Below, piece by piece: positions 1-12,700 of a stretch of 64,000 bases of DNA. This stretch comes from Stercorarius parasiticus. Lineage: Eukaryota; Chordata; Aves; Charadriiformes; Stercorariidae. The DNA is taken from the NCBI GenBank assembly GCA_013396915.1, contig VWZL01002043.1, positions 124,001 through 188,000 on the forward strand, in the 5' to 3' direction. The notes beneath the pieces were generated by a model that saw only the letters and a program-made list of their open reading frames with translations, did not search any database and had not been told where the DNA came from. The position numbers and the translations under genes were made by a program. Positions within the stretch are counted from its first letter, which is position 1. Each line of letters starts with the position of its first letter.

Positions 1-3000
1 CTTTTATTGAAACTCTAGCCTGTCTGCGATTCAAAACATGCCTTCCCAGACACGAAGATTTCGTTTCTGTGGTTTCAAAGATACATTCTTGCATGTCACA
101 TGGATCAGTGGGCAAGGGAGGGAACATTGTGGACTGTCCGGTTTTACACTCCCCATCTAAACTTGAGAATAAGGCCTTACAGTGAGGATGCCTGTTTCTC
201 ATACTTACTGGATTTCTGCAGTCTGGACCAGCTGCCTGATATAAAGTAAAAGACTTGAAAATGAAATATGCTCAAACTGCACATTACTTGAAAAATTTTT
301 ATTTATTCTGTAATTGTCTTCCTTCTCCCTGTTGCTTTGAATAAGTCTTGTACGTTTCATGTTCTGCTCTTGACTTCCTATGTTTGAAGAATAGGATTTA
401 TTGCTGAAGTCCGATGCCCTATTTAAATTTTGAAGAACAACTCAAAGAACCCTTTGTTATTACTTTTTTGCCAACCCTATTTCTAAATTGCTACTAATTA
501 GTTTATTTTAAGAAATAAGTAAGGAATTAAATAAAGTCAGTTTCTTGAAGTAATGCAGAGTCCCTTGTTTCCTTGATAGTTGGAGTGCAGTTGAGTTTGA
601 CAGGACAGATCAACTGAATTGTGGCAGATCACGTGTAGATGTAAAAAAAAAAAATAAAAATATCTGAGATGGGGAGGGAGGGAAAGAAGGGCAGGAAACA
701 CATAGCAGATTTGAATCAAAGGCTGTCACATTCCTTAATAATCCAATGTCCCAGTATTGAAATACATGAGTAACTCTGAATGCTTTATGCCCTTTAATTA
801 TGTCTTCAATCTATTGATGTGTGATTAGGTGCAACTATTTCTTTCTTGGATCTTACATTGAGGCAGGTAGATATTGCTGTCCAGGACCTCAAGATCTCAC
901 ACACAGTACCACAGAGTATGTGAATCTTTTCATGTGTGCAAGGCATAGATTTCAGTATTTTTCCATTTTAAAGCTGTATTACATAAATATTTTTATTTGT
1001 TTAACTGGTACAAAAGAGTGCACAGACATTATTTGATTTTTAAAATGTGGCAACAGATGCTATCTTTGTATAATGCATAACTTTACATAATACAGCATTT
1101 TAACTGTTAAAACTATTGCCTGAGTAATTTCAGAAACGTGAGGTTATTGGTTATAAAAGGTCTCTTTGCCTTTACTGAAGTGGTTGAAGCTTTATCTTTT
1201 ATCAAACGTTCAAGGTGTTTTCACTGTGTTGTGTGATTACAAGCCTGGAAAACTATTGCCTGAAGCACAGTTTAAAAGAAAAACAAAACTCAAAGTTGGC
1301 TCAAAAGAGTATAGTGAAGGAGGCTTTCACTTGACATAAGATTTTTATTTGGGATGTTTTGAATTTGAATTTCTTGGCTGACAGATTTGTACCTCAGCCC
1401 TTGAACTTGAGAGGTGTTGGAATGTCTGTGTGCTGTAGGAGCCTTGGGATGTATTCAGCTACTACCTATGCTATTTGAAGCTAAAAGAAAACAAGTGCTC
1501 TTTTGTTCAGGTTTTCATCTAGATTACTCTCAATGTAAACTGGGTTATAGGACATTGGATAACGCACAAAGAATTTTTCCATAATTTTCTAATCCCCCTC
1601 CAAATCTTTTTTTCAGGAGTGGTGAATTTCAGAATATTTTATGCTTATTAAGAAGAAACATGGAGATGGTGAAGCAAATGATCTGAACTGTATTGTTGGA
1701 TGAGTGTGCTGCAGTATTAAATTCAAAGGAGAAATGTTAGTGTCAGTTATAGCATAAGACTTCCTTATTTTTTACTGAAAAACATGATGGATTTGATTGG
1801 TCTCTGTCATGTGGCCAGAGTATTAATGTGAAACGAATCATTTATGTGCTCAAACTACCTTTCATTACTTACCGGAATGTCAAGAAAAAGTGTAGAAACG
1901 TGGACGTGAGTTTTGGCTATTAGTTTGATAAAAGCGTTTCAATTTTTTTTCCTGTATAAGTAACCTTATTTGTTTAAGCAGTCAGGTGAATGAGTATTAG
2001 AGGTGAAAACCTACTATAATTTTACTCTTGTATTTATGTGTGCACACTGTGCTTATGTACTTGTGCGGTGTATTTCCAAGCCAGCTCCAAACAGTATGTT
2101 TTCCAAACCAGAGTATGGCTTCCTTTTGGTTCCTGAGGCAAGATTTTTAGACTGTGACAATCCAGTTACTGGTTCAGATGGTGTTTTGGATGTTTGTGTA
2201 TTGTCTACTGCATCCCTATAATAAATTTGTAACAAATTCCATAGCTGTTTTTAGCAAGAAAATCCTTAGTTCAGTAACAAGCACGAGCTTGTACGAACGA
2301 GTTTAAATAATAAGAAAGGTTGGGGTGAAAACATCAGTTGCCTGAAAGAAAGATGGCTTGTTTTCATTTGGGGGTTTTATGTCAGTTGCCTTTGAACATA
2401 CTTAAGCATCTCTAGTTCAAAATGCTTATTACAGTGCTTCTGAAATTACAGTGAATAAACACATTCTTGTTACTGACCCTTTAAGGGTATTCAGAATTTT
2501 TCTGTATTTTGTTTCTCTGATAATCTGTATTCAGAATTCTGTTTTTGTTTCTCTGGTAATCTTTCCACCAGTAATTAAGTGTGGTGTAAACAAATCCTGT
2601 ATTCTGATTCTTTTACAACTACTTTTTTTTTTTCAGTGCAGAATGTTTTCATTATAAGGAAATATTGTTAATATAATAAAATTTCCTATTGTCGTGAATT
2701 GGGTTGATTGTAAGGTAGGAACTACCATCTCAAAGTGCAGGTCTGCAGAATTGGGGTCTCAGTGAAAGACACTTTTAAGTACACTTTTGATTATAACTTA
2801 CCACTGTTCTAAAGCTGTTGCTTTCTGATAACAGCAGTTTGTTAGTTTCAGAATTCTGCAATTGGTGTCTTTTCTTAAAAAAGTCAAAATGCTATATTTG
2901 AAGCATTGTTCTTGGGCTTTTCATCTTTCCTTATGTGTTTTGATCATCTTGTGCTTGTCCTGGCATACTAAACGCTACAATGGCTTGCTTACAGTGTAAT

Positions 3001-6000
3001 TAAAATAGTAGGTTATGTTAATGTGTTGCAACTGGTGACTTCTAATGAAAGCCTCAGTAATTTTTGATAAAATAATATTAGAATACTGTGCTTTATGCAT
3101 TTAAAGGTGAACAAACCTAATGAATGGTTTTGGAAACTAGACAGTTGACTTACAATGATTATGGGTCTGCCTGTTTAAATAGCATTTCGATGAGATAAAG
3201 TTGACTGATGCAGTCCGTAGTGGATAATGAAATAGTACATAGAGCACACGTTGGTGCAGGAAGCCTTACTTGCATGTAGAAGGCGATTCCGTGTTGATAC
3301 CTTATTTTATCTAGGTATCCCAAAATGATGCTGCTCATTTTCATTAAGTTCTATTCTGACATACACTTGAAAAGAAAAGAAGGTGAAGTGTTGAAAAACA
3401 ACTTGAATCCTAAAATTACTTTGGCACTTCACCTAATATGAGCTAAGCAGAAGCAACAGCTACTTAAACTCTGCTACCCTGCAAATGCTTTAGGAATGTA
3501 AGTGGCTTACTTTATGGTGTCACACTAGAATAGTTATTCCTTTTCCATTTCTTGTTTAGCTCTAATTGCCACCATCAAAAAAACCCAACAACAAAACACA
3601 CAAAAAACCTCAAACCCGTGCAACCCTTAAACTTATGCCACTTTTTGTTATTGTCATAAATAAAAATGTCATCTTCTTAGAAAGGCATGATAACTCCCCA
3701 TTAGGTCATGATTTGCTAAGGTATACTGCATGTTTGCTGTGATAAACAACAGTGAGAAAGAAAATGGTTGTAAAAGGGAAAATTTCAAGCTTTTTAATTG
3801 GATTGTGCACTCGTTTTGAGCTCTTATGACAAAAAGTTCAGATACAGTTAACTGAGCATTTTGTCTCTGCCTGAATTTATTGAATTAATCCTTTAATTAA
3901 TGCCCTTTGCGATATATCCTTCTAATAGTGTAGCTTGTGCTAAGAGACATCCCTTTTACACAACTAGAAAGTTAATATTAGCTGTTTCTTCAGTGAGACA
4001 CTATCCTCTGTGTGCCTTTTGCAAGCAAACGTTGACAGGCTCATAGGAAATGCAGCTGACGTTAGGAAGCTTGGGTGGGGACTACAAGGAGCTGGCAAAT
4101 ACTATGGGGTTTAGTGCCAGACTTGCTGACACAACAGTACTTCACTTGTAAAAGTTTTCTTTAGGCTGCTAATTCTGTCTTCGGAGTAACTGGAACTAAA
4201 GCAGTGTCTCTGATGCCAAGTTAAAATAGCTAAAGCAACAGTTTATGGGAAATTGAGAATGCTGGTTTCTTTCCACAGCTTAGATCCTCAGAAATATTAG
4301 TAAAAAGAATAAGCTCCTCTCTTAATGAAAGGATGAGTTATGAACAGTGCCATAGAATGAATGCACTGCAAAACAAGTCCCATCTAACTGTAGGGTAAGT
4401 GGCAAAGACAGCTCAAAGAGGGAAAGGCTAGTGGTGTAAAGTATTTGTAAATACCGAGTTCTGTCTGTGTTATATCACAGTTTCCATTTATTTGATTTGC
4501 CAGTTCGTAGTCATATTTCCTAAGGCGTGCTTTTAATAGCTTCCTTTAGCCTTCAAATAAAAATTCTTTACTTCAAGTGTTTCAGACATTGAGAAATGCT
4601 ATGTTGTTGAATGTGAGCGCTGTTACAGCAGTTTGACCGTGTCACCTGAAGTATAATGTGTTTTGTTTTGGATTCACAATATTTCTGGTCCATGTAAAAG
4701 CCTAAGGAGTAGTAAAGCAAAGCTTTGAAGGGCCATGAAAGTGCAATCCAGCTTCTGTTTGTTTTGCAGAAGTTCAGGCAGAGTATGAGTTGCTGCTACC
4801 CTGCTGCCTCCATTTCTGTACGTGGGAGGGTTTTCGGGTGACATCATGGAGAGGAATCTTGCAGGGGGAGGCAAGCCTGACATAGAACATAAAAACTGGT
4901 GCTGTCTCGGTGGAAGGATGCAGCTCTATTACATAAGCATATTGGCTTTTTTGGAATTTCAGCATCACTTTTAGATTTTAGGAAGAGCTTCCGTCCCTTC
5001 TCTGGAGTGCGAGAAGTACTTAACAGGACTCAAAATGAGTGTTGGAAGAAATGAGATTCAGATGGTGAATTTAATATGCTCAGTGTTTGCTTGGTGCAGC
5101 ATACCATGCCAGGTTAGCTTTAATATTGTTGGCCCTTTTAAGGTAAGCAGCTGCGTTGTGCTATCCCACAAAAGTAAATCTCAGTAGGAGACTGAAGCGG
5201 CTCTGCCTAGAGCAACTGGATGGTAGTATCTTGCATCTGTGGGAGGCATTGGCTTTTGCTGACCTCAGAATTGTAGATCACCTCTGAAGTCTCCTGTTCC
5301 CTGATTATTTTATCAAGGTAAAGTGAAAGATAAGCAATATAGAAATAGAAGGAAAGGCTGTTTTTAAATCGTGGAGGGGTTTTGCATGAACTATTGTCAT
5401 TTAAAGTAAAAAATGGATTGAACAGTTTTTCTCTGACATCACTGTTACCCTCTTTTGTAACATCTCTCGTCAGTTCAACTTTGCAACACTATGATGTCTT
5501 TCAGACCAAGATTTGTCTTTTCCTGAAGACTAGCATTTAGAAAGTTTGCTTTTAAATCTATGAAATGTAAACTGTTGCTTTTTGTAAGCTTTGTAGCCCA
5601 TGACTTGACCAAATCAAGCTGTACAGCACACCATGAATTTTTTCTGTAGCTCTTGGTGGCCGTCTGTTCTCATATCTCTCTGGACATTCTATAGCACATC
5701 TCTAGGATTTGCTCTCCTGTAGTGCCTGATTGCTCCCAAATTGTTGCCTATGTCGTTTTCCCTCCAAGTATGTAAATTTTCATTCTGAACCAGACCCTGG
5801 GCTTAACAGTGTGGATGTACCCAGGAAGGCACAAGCCCCCATATAAGGGGCTTGGAGGACATGTGTGAGAGAGAATAGAGACTTGTTTAACAAAAGATTA
5901 ATTTCCTTTGAGGTGATAACAGATAAGCTTTGGAGAATGTTAAGTTTTTATCTTGGTCACTCAAATTTGTTGAATGAAGGAGGGTCTGATAGCTGTGATG

Positions 6001-6609
6001 GTGACTCTTTGCTTCCAAGGAGGAGTTTCTTTGTTGGGTTAAAGTTGTGCAGTATGACTGAAGTGATCTGGACAGTGTCCAAGATTTAAACTGTCTCATG
6101 GGGTGTATCGCTGGCATTCTCTGTGGCCTGTTTAAGCATTTTTGTTTACAGATGTGTAGAGTCAGCTATTTGCAGTGCAGTGAGACTGCACTTCCTGTGG
6201 GTTGAATGGTGTTGCTTAACTGTGGTCAGCTGAATTCCTTGGACTAGAGTTGAATTTTTGTGATGTAAAGTCAATAGACTTTGCTAACAATAGCTGGCAA
6301 TGAATGCACGTGCAAGGCTAGCATGAAATAATTTCTGATTGTGTATGAAATATTAGGGACTCTGTTCTTCATCTTTTTCTGCATGGTTCTGACAAAAGTG
6401 AGCTGCAAGAATGGCTTTGTAGTTACCTGTTGCAGCTTTCACACTAACTCTATGCTTGGGGGCAGGGTAATAAACTGAACGTATGCAATTTTTATAAAGC
6501 TTACAGACAGACGTGCTTCAACTTCAGAACACTTTTTCAGAAACTTAGTAGTTGACACCAGTTTTCTTAGACACTGATAAAATTTGAGTATCAAACTTAT
6601 TTTTTTCAG
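1..6609 (+). other. Intron upstream of the first coding exon
   Basis: This AT-rich stretch ends at the acceptor before the start codon. I see no CpG island, no recognisable 5' UTR exon and no coding sequence beyond short chance frames. The only structure noted is a two-copy tandem duplication at 2487-2562. It is taken to be RAPH1 intron 1; where it begins cannot be seen. Confidence 0.7.
2487..2562. repeat. Two-copy tandem duplication, ~36-40 bp unit
   Basis: Unit one (2487-2526) and unit two (2527-2562) both run from gtattcagaatt to tttgtttctctgrtaatct, with a few indels and one clear substitution between them. Confidence 0.75.
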
Positions 6610-6729
6610 ATGGAGCAATTATCAGATGAAGAACTTGACCATGGTGCGGAAGAAGATAGTGATAAGGAAGATCAGGATCTGGACAAGATGTTTGGGGCCT
6701 GGCTGGGGGAACTGGACAAACTCACACAG
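6610..6729 (+). CDS. RAPH1: RAPH1 first coding exon (residues 1-40)
   Basis: The ATG follows directly after the acceptor ttttttcag (AG at 6608-6609), so the whole 5' UTR lies in exon(s) upstream of the window. The start is chosen because it is the first in-frame Met and reads [12 protein letters not shown], the N-terminus I recall for lamellipodin; the base at +4 is G, while position -3 comes from the upstream exon. The exon is 40 codons long and ends in phase 0 at CAG|gttagg. It is strongly acidic up to about residue 24. It then forms an amphipathic helix ([16 protein letters not shown]) of the type known in MRL proteins to bind talin. Confidence 0.96.
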
Positions 6730-9700
6730 GTTAGGGAGATTTCAATCATCTCAGAATAATTCTTTATAAGTATTACATGTTTCTTTTCAGTTGGATGCTA
6801 ACTTAGCACTGACACTTGCAGTAGGGTAGACCGTAGCATGTGACCCGCTCAGTGCTCTTTAAAGGTTTCTAAATTGGCTTGTTTTCCCCATCTCAAAGTT
6901 GTTAAATTCATTTTTCACAACCTACTAGTTTGACCTTTCCCAAAGAGTATGATTCCTTCTGACAACTATGGAATTGGTATTTTGTCCTCACGTATATAGA
7001 GAAACACTGACTTTAGCTGGCTAGAGGTAGGCTATATCTCCAAACGTATAGTTGGACATTTATTCGTTGCACTTGAACAGCATTAAGGAACAAGAAATTG
7101 TTGATGTTGCCACTGATGACATAGTAAGGTGCCTTGATACACCCTAGAGGACTTGCCATTATTCCAGAGAACTCTTCCTGCATCAGAGGCAACTGATAGG
7201 ACATCTTCTTTTGGCACTTCCTTCTTTCTAGTGCTTTTCCTTTCCTTCGCAAGAAGATCTTGTATTTTGCATGGTATGCCAGACTCCTGGGGTGATAGGC
7301 CATTTCTCTGTGACTGCCTGCTATGTTTTTTTCAGCTATGTGAGCTGGCCCTCCTGAATAACATATTCCATCTTCTCCCTCTTTGTCACATAGACTTAAG
7401 CAAAGGTACGATACCTGAAGTTTCAGTAAGCTAGAGAAGAGACAGCTTTTCTCATCTTCATCTTACCCGAAGGCTAAAGGAAAATTGAGCTAATCATGTG
7501 GCAGCATTTCAAACTCAGGCTCATCTCTATTATCTTCTGGTTAAATCTGCCTGCAAGATCTAAATGTAGATAGCACTCTAGGGGTAAAATGTTTTGGGTT
7601 TTGTTTTTTTTTTTTTACTGAACTTGTGCATGCAGGGCAATAAAGAATCCTGCCTTTTGAGGTGAATGGAAGACAGTGTGAAATAAATATGTCTATTGTA
7701 ATTCTCATTGGTTTTTAACTTCCTATGAAGGATTTGTAATGGTAAGTGGGAGCCATTTTGAAGGCATGGGCTCTGTAAATTATGGGTGAGGAACTTCACA
7801 GAGGAGCACAATTAGTAATGGGTCTTAGACTTTTTGTTCTCTGCCCCATTTTTTTCAGGTATGAGCAGCCTAGAAATAGAAGCATACTTTACTTGCGGCT
7901 TACAGCTATACTATAGACATACAGACTTTATGGTGACATCTCAATTTGTGTGCTGACCCATGCAAAATTCTTAAAACCTACTAATAAATAGTTAAGGGGA
8001 GGACCCACATGATTTGTTTCTCAGTTTCATATTGCTGTAAAACACAGTCTGCAACATAGCCTGACAGTTGTCCTTCTGTCTTTTGTGACTACTGAAAAAT
8101 GACATTTCCCCCAAAACTGAACGAACTCATACGGTTTTGTATAAACAACTTAATGCAGTTAGTTGTGTCTCAGTTCGTTTGTTTGGAAAGTGATTGTGTC
8201 TTGATGCAGCTGTCCCAATAAACTCCCAATCAAGGGGGGTGATTAGAGCTAATGAGCTCCAAAGTGCATTCTCCTGTAGTCTCAGCATTTGTTGCTATTT
8301 ATCAGCTGGACTCTTAAGATCAGTAGGAAGAAAGGTTTTCTGTCCTTAAGGTCCTTGAACTTTAACTTCCTTTTTAGATTTCATAAAGGTTTATTTTGGG
8401 GGGAGGTTGAAAGCAAGACCCAGATTCCTTTCCAGATAGAAGTGCTTTTTAAAAGATTTGTAATTAAGGTGCCCATGAGATCATTTGATTTTCCTTTGCC
8501 CTCTTTAACTGGTGGTCTAATAAGAGTATTATAAAATGTAGTCACAAAACTTGCAGCATGTGCGAGTGGTGTTTGGCACTGATGCAAAGTGCATTAACAC
8601 TTATCCTGCTGTAGTTATCCTGCTGTATAGTGCAGATTAAATGAAGGAAATCTTACCTTGCTTCTCATGATCATTCAGAACTAAGCTTTTGGTGCTGTTG
8701 CAGTTTTCAGCAGTTCTCCAAACTGGTAGTTTAACATCATAGTGTGTTGTGGAGAATGTGCACATTGCCGGCTCAATTTGAACTTCTCAGGCTGCTCTCA
8801 ATCCATTCTCTGCCTAGCCTTTATTTGCACTTGGCATTGCCCCACCCCACGTGCTGGGCCTTGCACTTGGCCTTATTGAACTTCATGAGGTTCGCATGGG
8901 CCCACCTCTGAAGCGTGTCCAGGTTCCCCCAGATGGCATCCCTCCCCTGCAATGTGTTGACCGCACCACAGAGCTTGGTGTCATCAGCAAACTTGCCGAG
9001 GGTGCACTCAATCCCACTGTCCATGTTGCCAACAAAGATGTTAAACAGCACTGGTCCCAGTAGTGACCCCTGAGGAACGCCACTCATCACTAGCCTCCAC
9101 TTGGACATCAGGCCTTTTACCTCAACTCTTTGAATGCGTCCATCCAGCCAATTTCTTATCCACTGAGTAGTCCATTTGTCAAATCCATGTCTCTCCAATT
9201 TAGAGACAAGGATGTTGTGCAGGAGAGTGGCAAATGTTTTGCACAAGTCTAGGTAGATGATGTCAGTTTCTCTTTCGTTGCCCATCTCTGGACACACTCG
9301 AGCACCTCAATGTCTGTCTTGTAGTGAGGGGCCTAAAATTGAACGCAGCATTCGAGGTGCGGCATCACCAGTGACAAGTACAGAGGGACAATCACTTCCC
9401 TAGTCCTGCTGGCCACACTATTTCTGGTACAAGCCAGGGTGCTGTTGGCCTTCTTGGTCACCTGGGCACACAGCTGGCTTGTATTCAGCTGGTTGTTGAT
9501 CAATACCCCAGGTCCTTTTCCTCCTGGCAGCTTTCTGGCCACTCTTCCTCAAGTCTGTAGCACTGCATGGGGTTGCTCTGTTGGAGCTGGAAGATGCTTT
9601 TCTTTCAGACAAGTGCGTCTTCAGGAAAGCTTTATCAGTACAAGCATTCCTTAGATTCAAACCCTTTGCAGGCCTGTTGAGCCTCAGTGGCAGCAAGAGC

Positions 9701-12700
9701 TAGATTCCCTATGTAACATTTGCCACACAAGGGGCAGCAGCTCCAGTATCTGTCATGCAATCTCTTGGGTCACCGGCTGGACTGTAGTGCCCTACTGCTT
9801 GCTACTTACAAAAATGCTGGTATTTATTATATTATGCCCACATTAGCCTTCATAACATAAGAATTCAATGTATTGGGTAGAAAGATGTCTTGTCTCTTTT
9901 GTTTTTTAAAAATATTAATTTTTCTAAAAAAACTTATCCTACATAAACTGGCTGGGGTTTGCTTACACACTTTCACATTTCTCACAGGAAAGGCTTATTG
10001 AGAAAAATGTCTGAATTTAGCCAATTTTAAATCACTTTTAATAAAATAGAATTCTTCATTGAATGCTTTTGTATGCTTATGCCATGATTATGCTCGTAAG
10101 CTAATGATGCATTTCTTGGAGAGCGTGACACAGTTTGTGTTTAGATACAGAAATGATGTTATAGGTAGGCCAGTCTGTGTTTCAAAATGAGCTAGTATGT
10201 AACACCATTTAAAAATGTATTGGGAATACGCTTCTGTCCTTTTGATTCTAAAAAAAAAAAAGTAACGTGATTAACATGTTTTCTCCATTGAATATCTGAA
10301 GCTAAATCTCTGTGGTATGGGTTTTTTTTTATATGCCAGGAGTTTTTGAAAAAATTCTCCTTGAAGATTTGCTTGTCCAGCTCCTTGTCAAACTTTATTC
10401 TACCCCTTTTTTTGGTCTTTTTCAGAGTTTGGATACAGACAAGCCTATGGCGCCAGTGAAGAGATCACCTCTTCATCAGGAAACCAATCTTGCCAACTTC
10501 TCATATCGCTTCTCCATGTACAATTTGAATGGTTTGTTTGAATTGTTTACCTCCTCAAATATTAGTTTAGGAAAAAACCTTGTTCCAGCTATAAATGAGA
10601 ACACTGTAAAATATAGAAGCATTTAAATACACTTTTAGCTGAAGTGAGAACATGTTTGCTGAAAGCACTGCTTTCTGATGGCACAGAATTTTGAGTATCC
10701 TAAAGCGGTATCTTTTACAGCACCTAGTATCTGAGAATTGTAGTCTAGTGTACAGGAATGTAGATTGTGGGATCTTGTCTCACAAAAGAATGAATTTATG
10801 TTTATCAATTAAATGAGGAGAAAGAGCATCTTGCTTCATGGGACTGGATGCAGGAATATAGCAACAGAATGCTTTCACGTTTAACAAAAAAATCATGGTT
10901 TTCCTTGTCTTAAAATAGTCTCCTGTGGTTGTAATACAGGAAGCCTTAATTTAAAGGCTTGAGTGTGTGTATAGTATTTTGTGGGTTTTTTTTAAAAGCA
11001 GTGTCACATACCTTGCATTGCTTTAGCAGAAAATGCTTAGCAAAACACCTATACTTTTTTTATTATACAAACATGTTTTTAGATTCTATTCACAGGACAG
11101 CAGTTTAAACTTTTCCCATGTAATCTGAACATTCATAGGTATCTTCTGTTGGCAAATGTATTTAACCGAAATAGTTTTGTGTTGTTTTTTTTTAACTGCT
11201 CTTAGGTGGGTCAAGAGTAGTAGTGTGAATAAATTTTTGCTTAGCAGTGAGCAGAGATTTAGCAATACAGATGGGAAAAGAAAATACAGCTTCCTTTGCT
11301 CCCTTACCCTGACTGTTAAATTTGATAAGACAAAGTGAAGAGTTGCACAGACAAATGAAGTAACTCTGCATATGCTGAAAATTCTTGTTTATTGCAGAAG
11401 CCCTGAATCAGGGGGAGACTGTGGATCTAGATGCCCTCATGGCTGATCTCTGTTCCATAGAGCAGGAGCTCAGCAGCATTGGGTCTCATTCAGTGAACAA
11501 TGCTGCAGTGAAACGGCTTGCCACAGAATCCAAAGCTCAGAAACCACCTGCTAGCCGACCTTCTACTAAGCACAGCAGCGTGAAGGGATTATCCTCCTCA
11601 TCTGGTAAGGTGACTAAACCATCGCATGCCAACGTATCTTTGGATGACATCACTGCACAGTTAGAGAAGGCCTCTTTGAGCATGGATGAGGCAGCTCAAC
11701 AGTCTGTTGCAGAAGACGCCAAACCAGTAGTTACTGCTCAGCACAGGAGGACAGCATCTGCTGGCACAGTGAGTGATGCTGAGGTGCGCTCAATCAGTAA
11801 CTCCTCCCGTTCCAGCATAACCTCTGCAGCTTCCAGCATGGACTCCTTGGATATCGATAAGGTGACGAGACCTCAGGAACTGGACTTGACATCACAAGGG
11901 CAACCAGTCACTGAGGTAGAGTGTCATTAATTCAAGACTTTGGTTTGTTTGGTTTTTTTTTCTTCAAACTTTTTTTTNNNNNNNNNNNNNNNNNNNNCTC
12001 CCCCCCCCAGCCTCATGCTGACAGTCCTATCTAAACATCTTCAGTGCAGTGGGGTTGATCAAAGATTAAGATTGCTTTTTCATGGGCTGCACATGCTGTG
12101 GCTATTTCTTTCTCTGTTTTTGTTTCTGTCTGCAAGGAATCTTTTTAAAGAAAGTGTACTTCCTTGTTTTGTTTTGGGTTTTTTTTAAGGGCTTTTACCA
12201 TTTATTCCTCCTCCTAAGCCAGTCATGGATTTTAATGGTTATATTTTTATTCTAAGTAAATCTCATATATTGCTTTTAATTTAAATCTAAGGAGCGCACA
12301 GATGTGGAAAAAAGAAAATACAACTGACAAGATTACATTCCTGTTACAGTACACTTAATACCTGAAGAACATGGAGCAATTTGAGTGCCTATCTGGAGCT
12401 ATACTATACCAGTAATTTGCTACTACTTAGTATTCTTGTTTAATGCATGACAGGGAGAACTCTTTGAAGCAATGCACAACACAGAAAAACAACTGGGCTG
12501 GGATACAGCAGTGGCAGATGTTCATTTGGGATTTTAGTGCCTTGGTGGTGTTTAATCAGAGAGAGGAAACTTTTCAGTAAAAACACAGCCAGTTTGGGGA
12601 ACGTTGAAAGTGCTGGTAACTTGTGGGAGGAAATGGGGAAAATTTTATGGTGAATTTAGAGAACTTAAACTAGAAGCTGTCTTGTAGAAATACTCTCTGA

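Larger units (their letters stand above)
6730..10425 (+). other. RAPH1 intron between residues 40 and 41
   Basis: This AT-rich intron contains CR1 LINE fragments on the minus strand at about 8755-9600 and a 14-bp tandem duplication (ttatcctgctgtag/t) at 8601-8628. Nothing else is recognisable. Confidence 0.8.
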
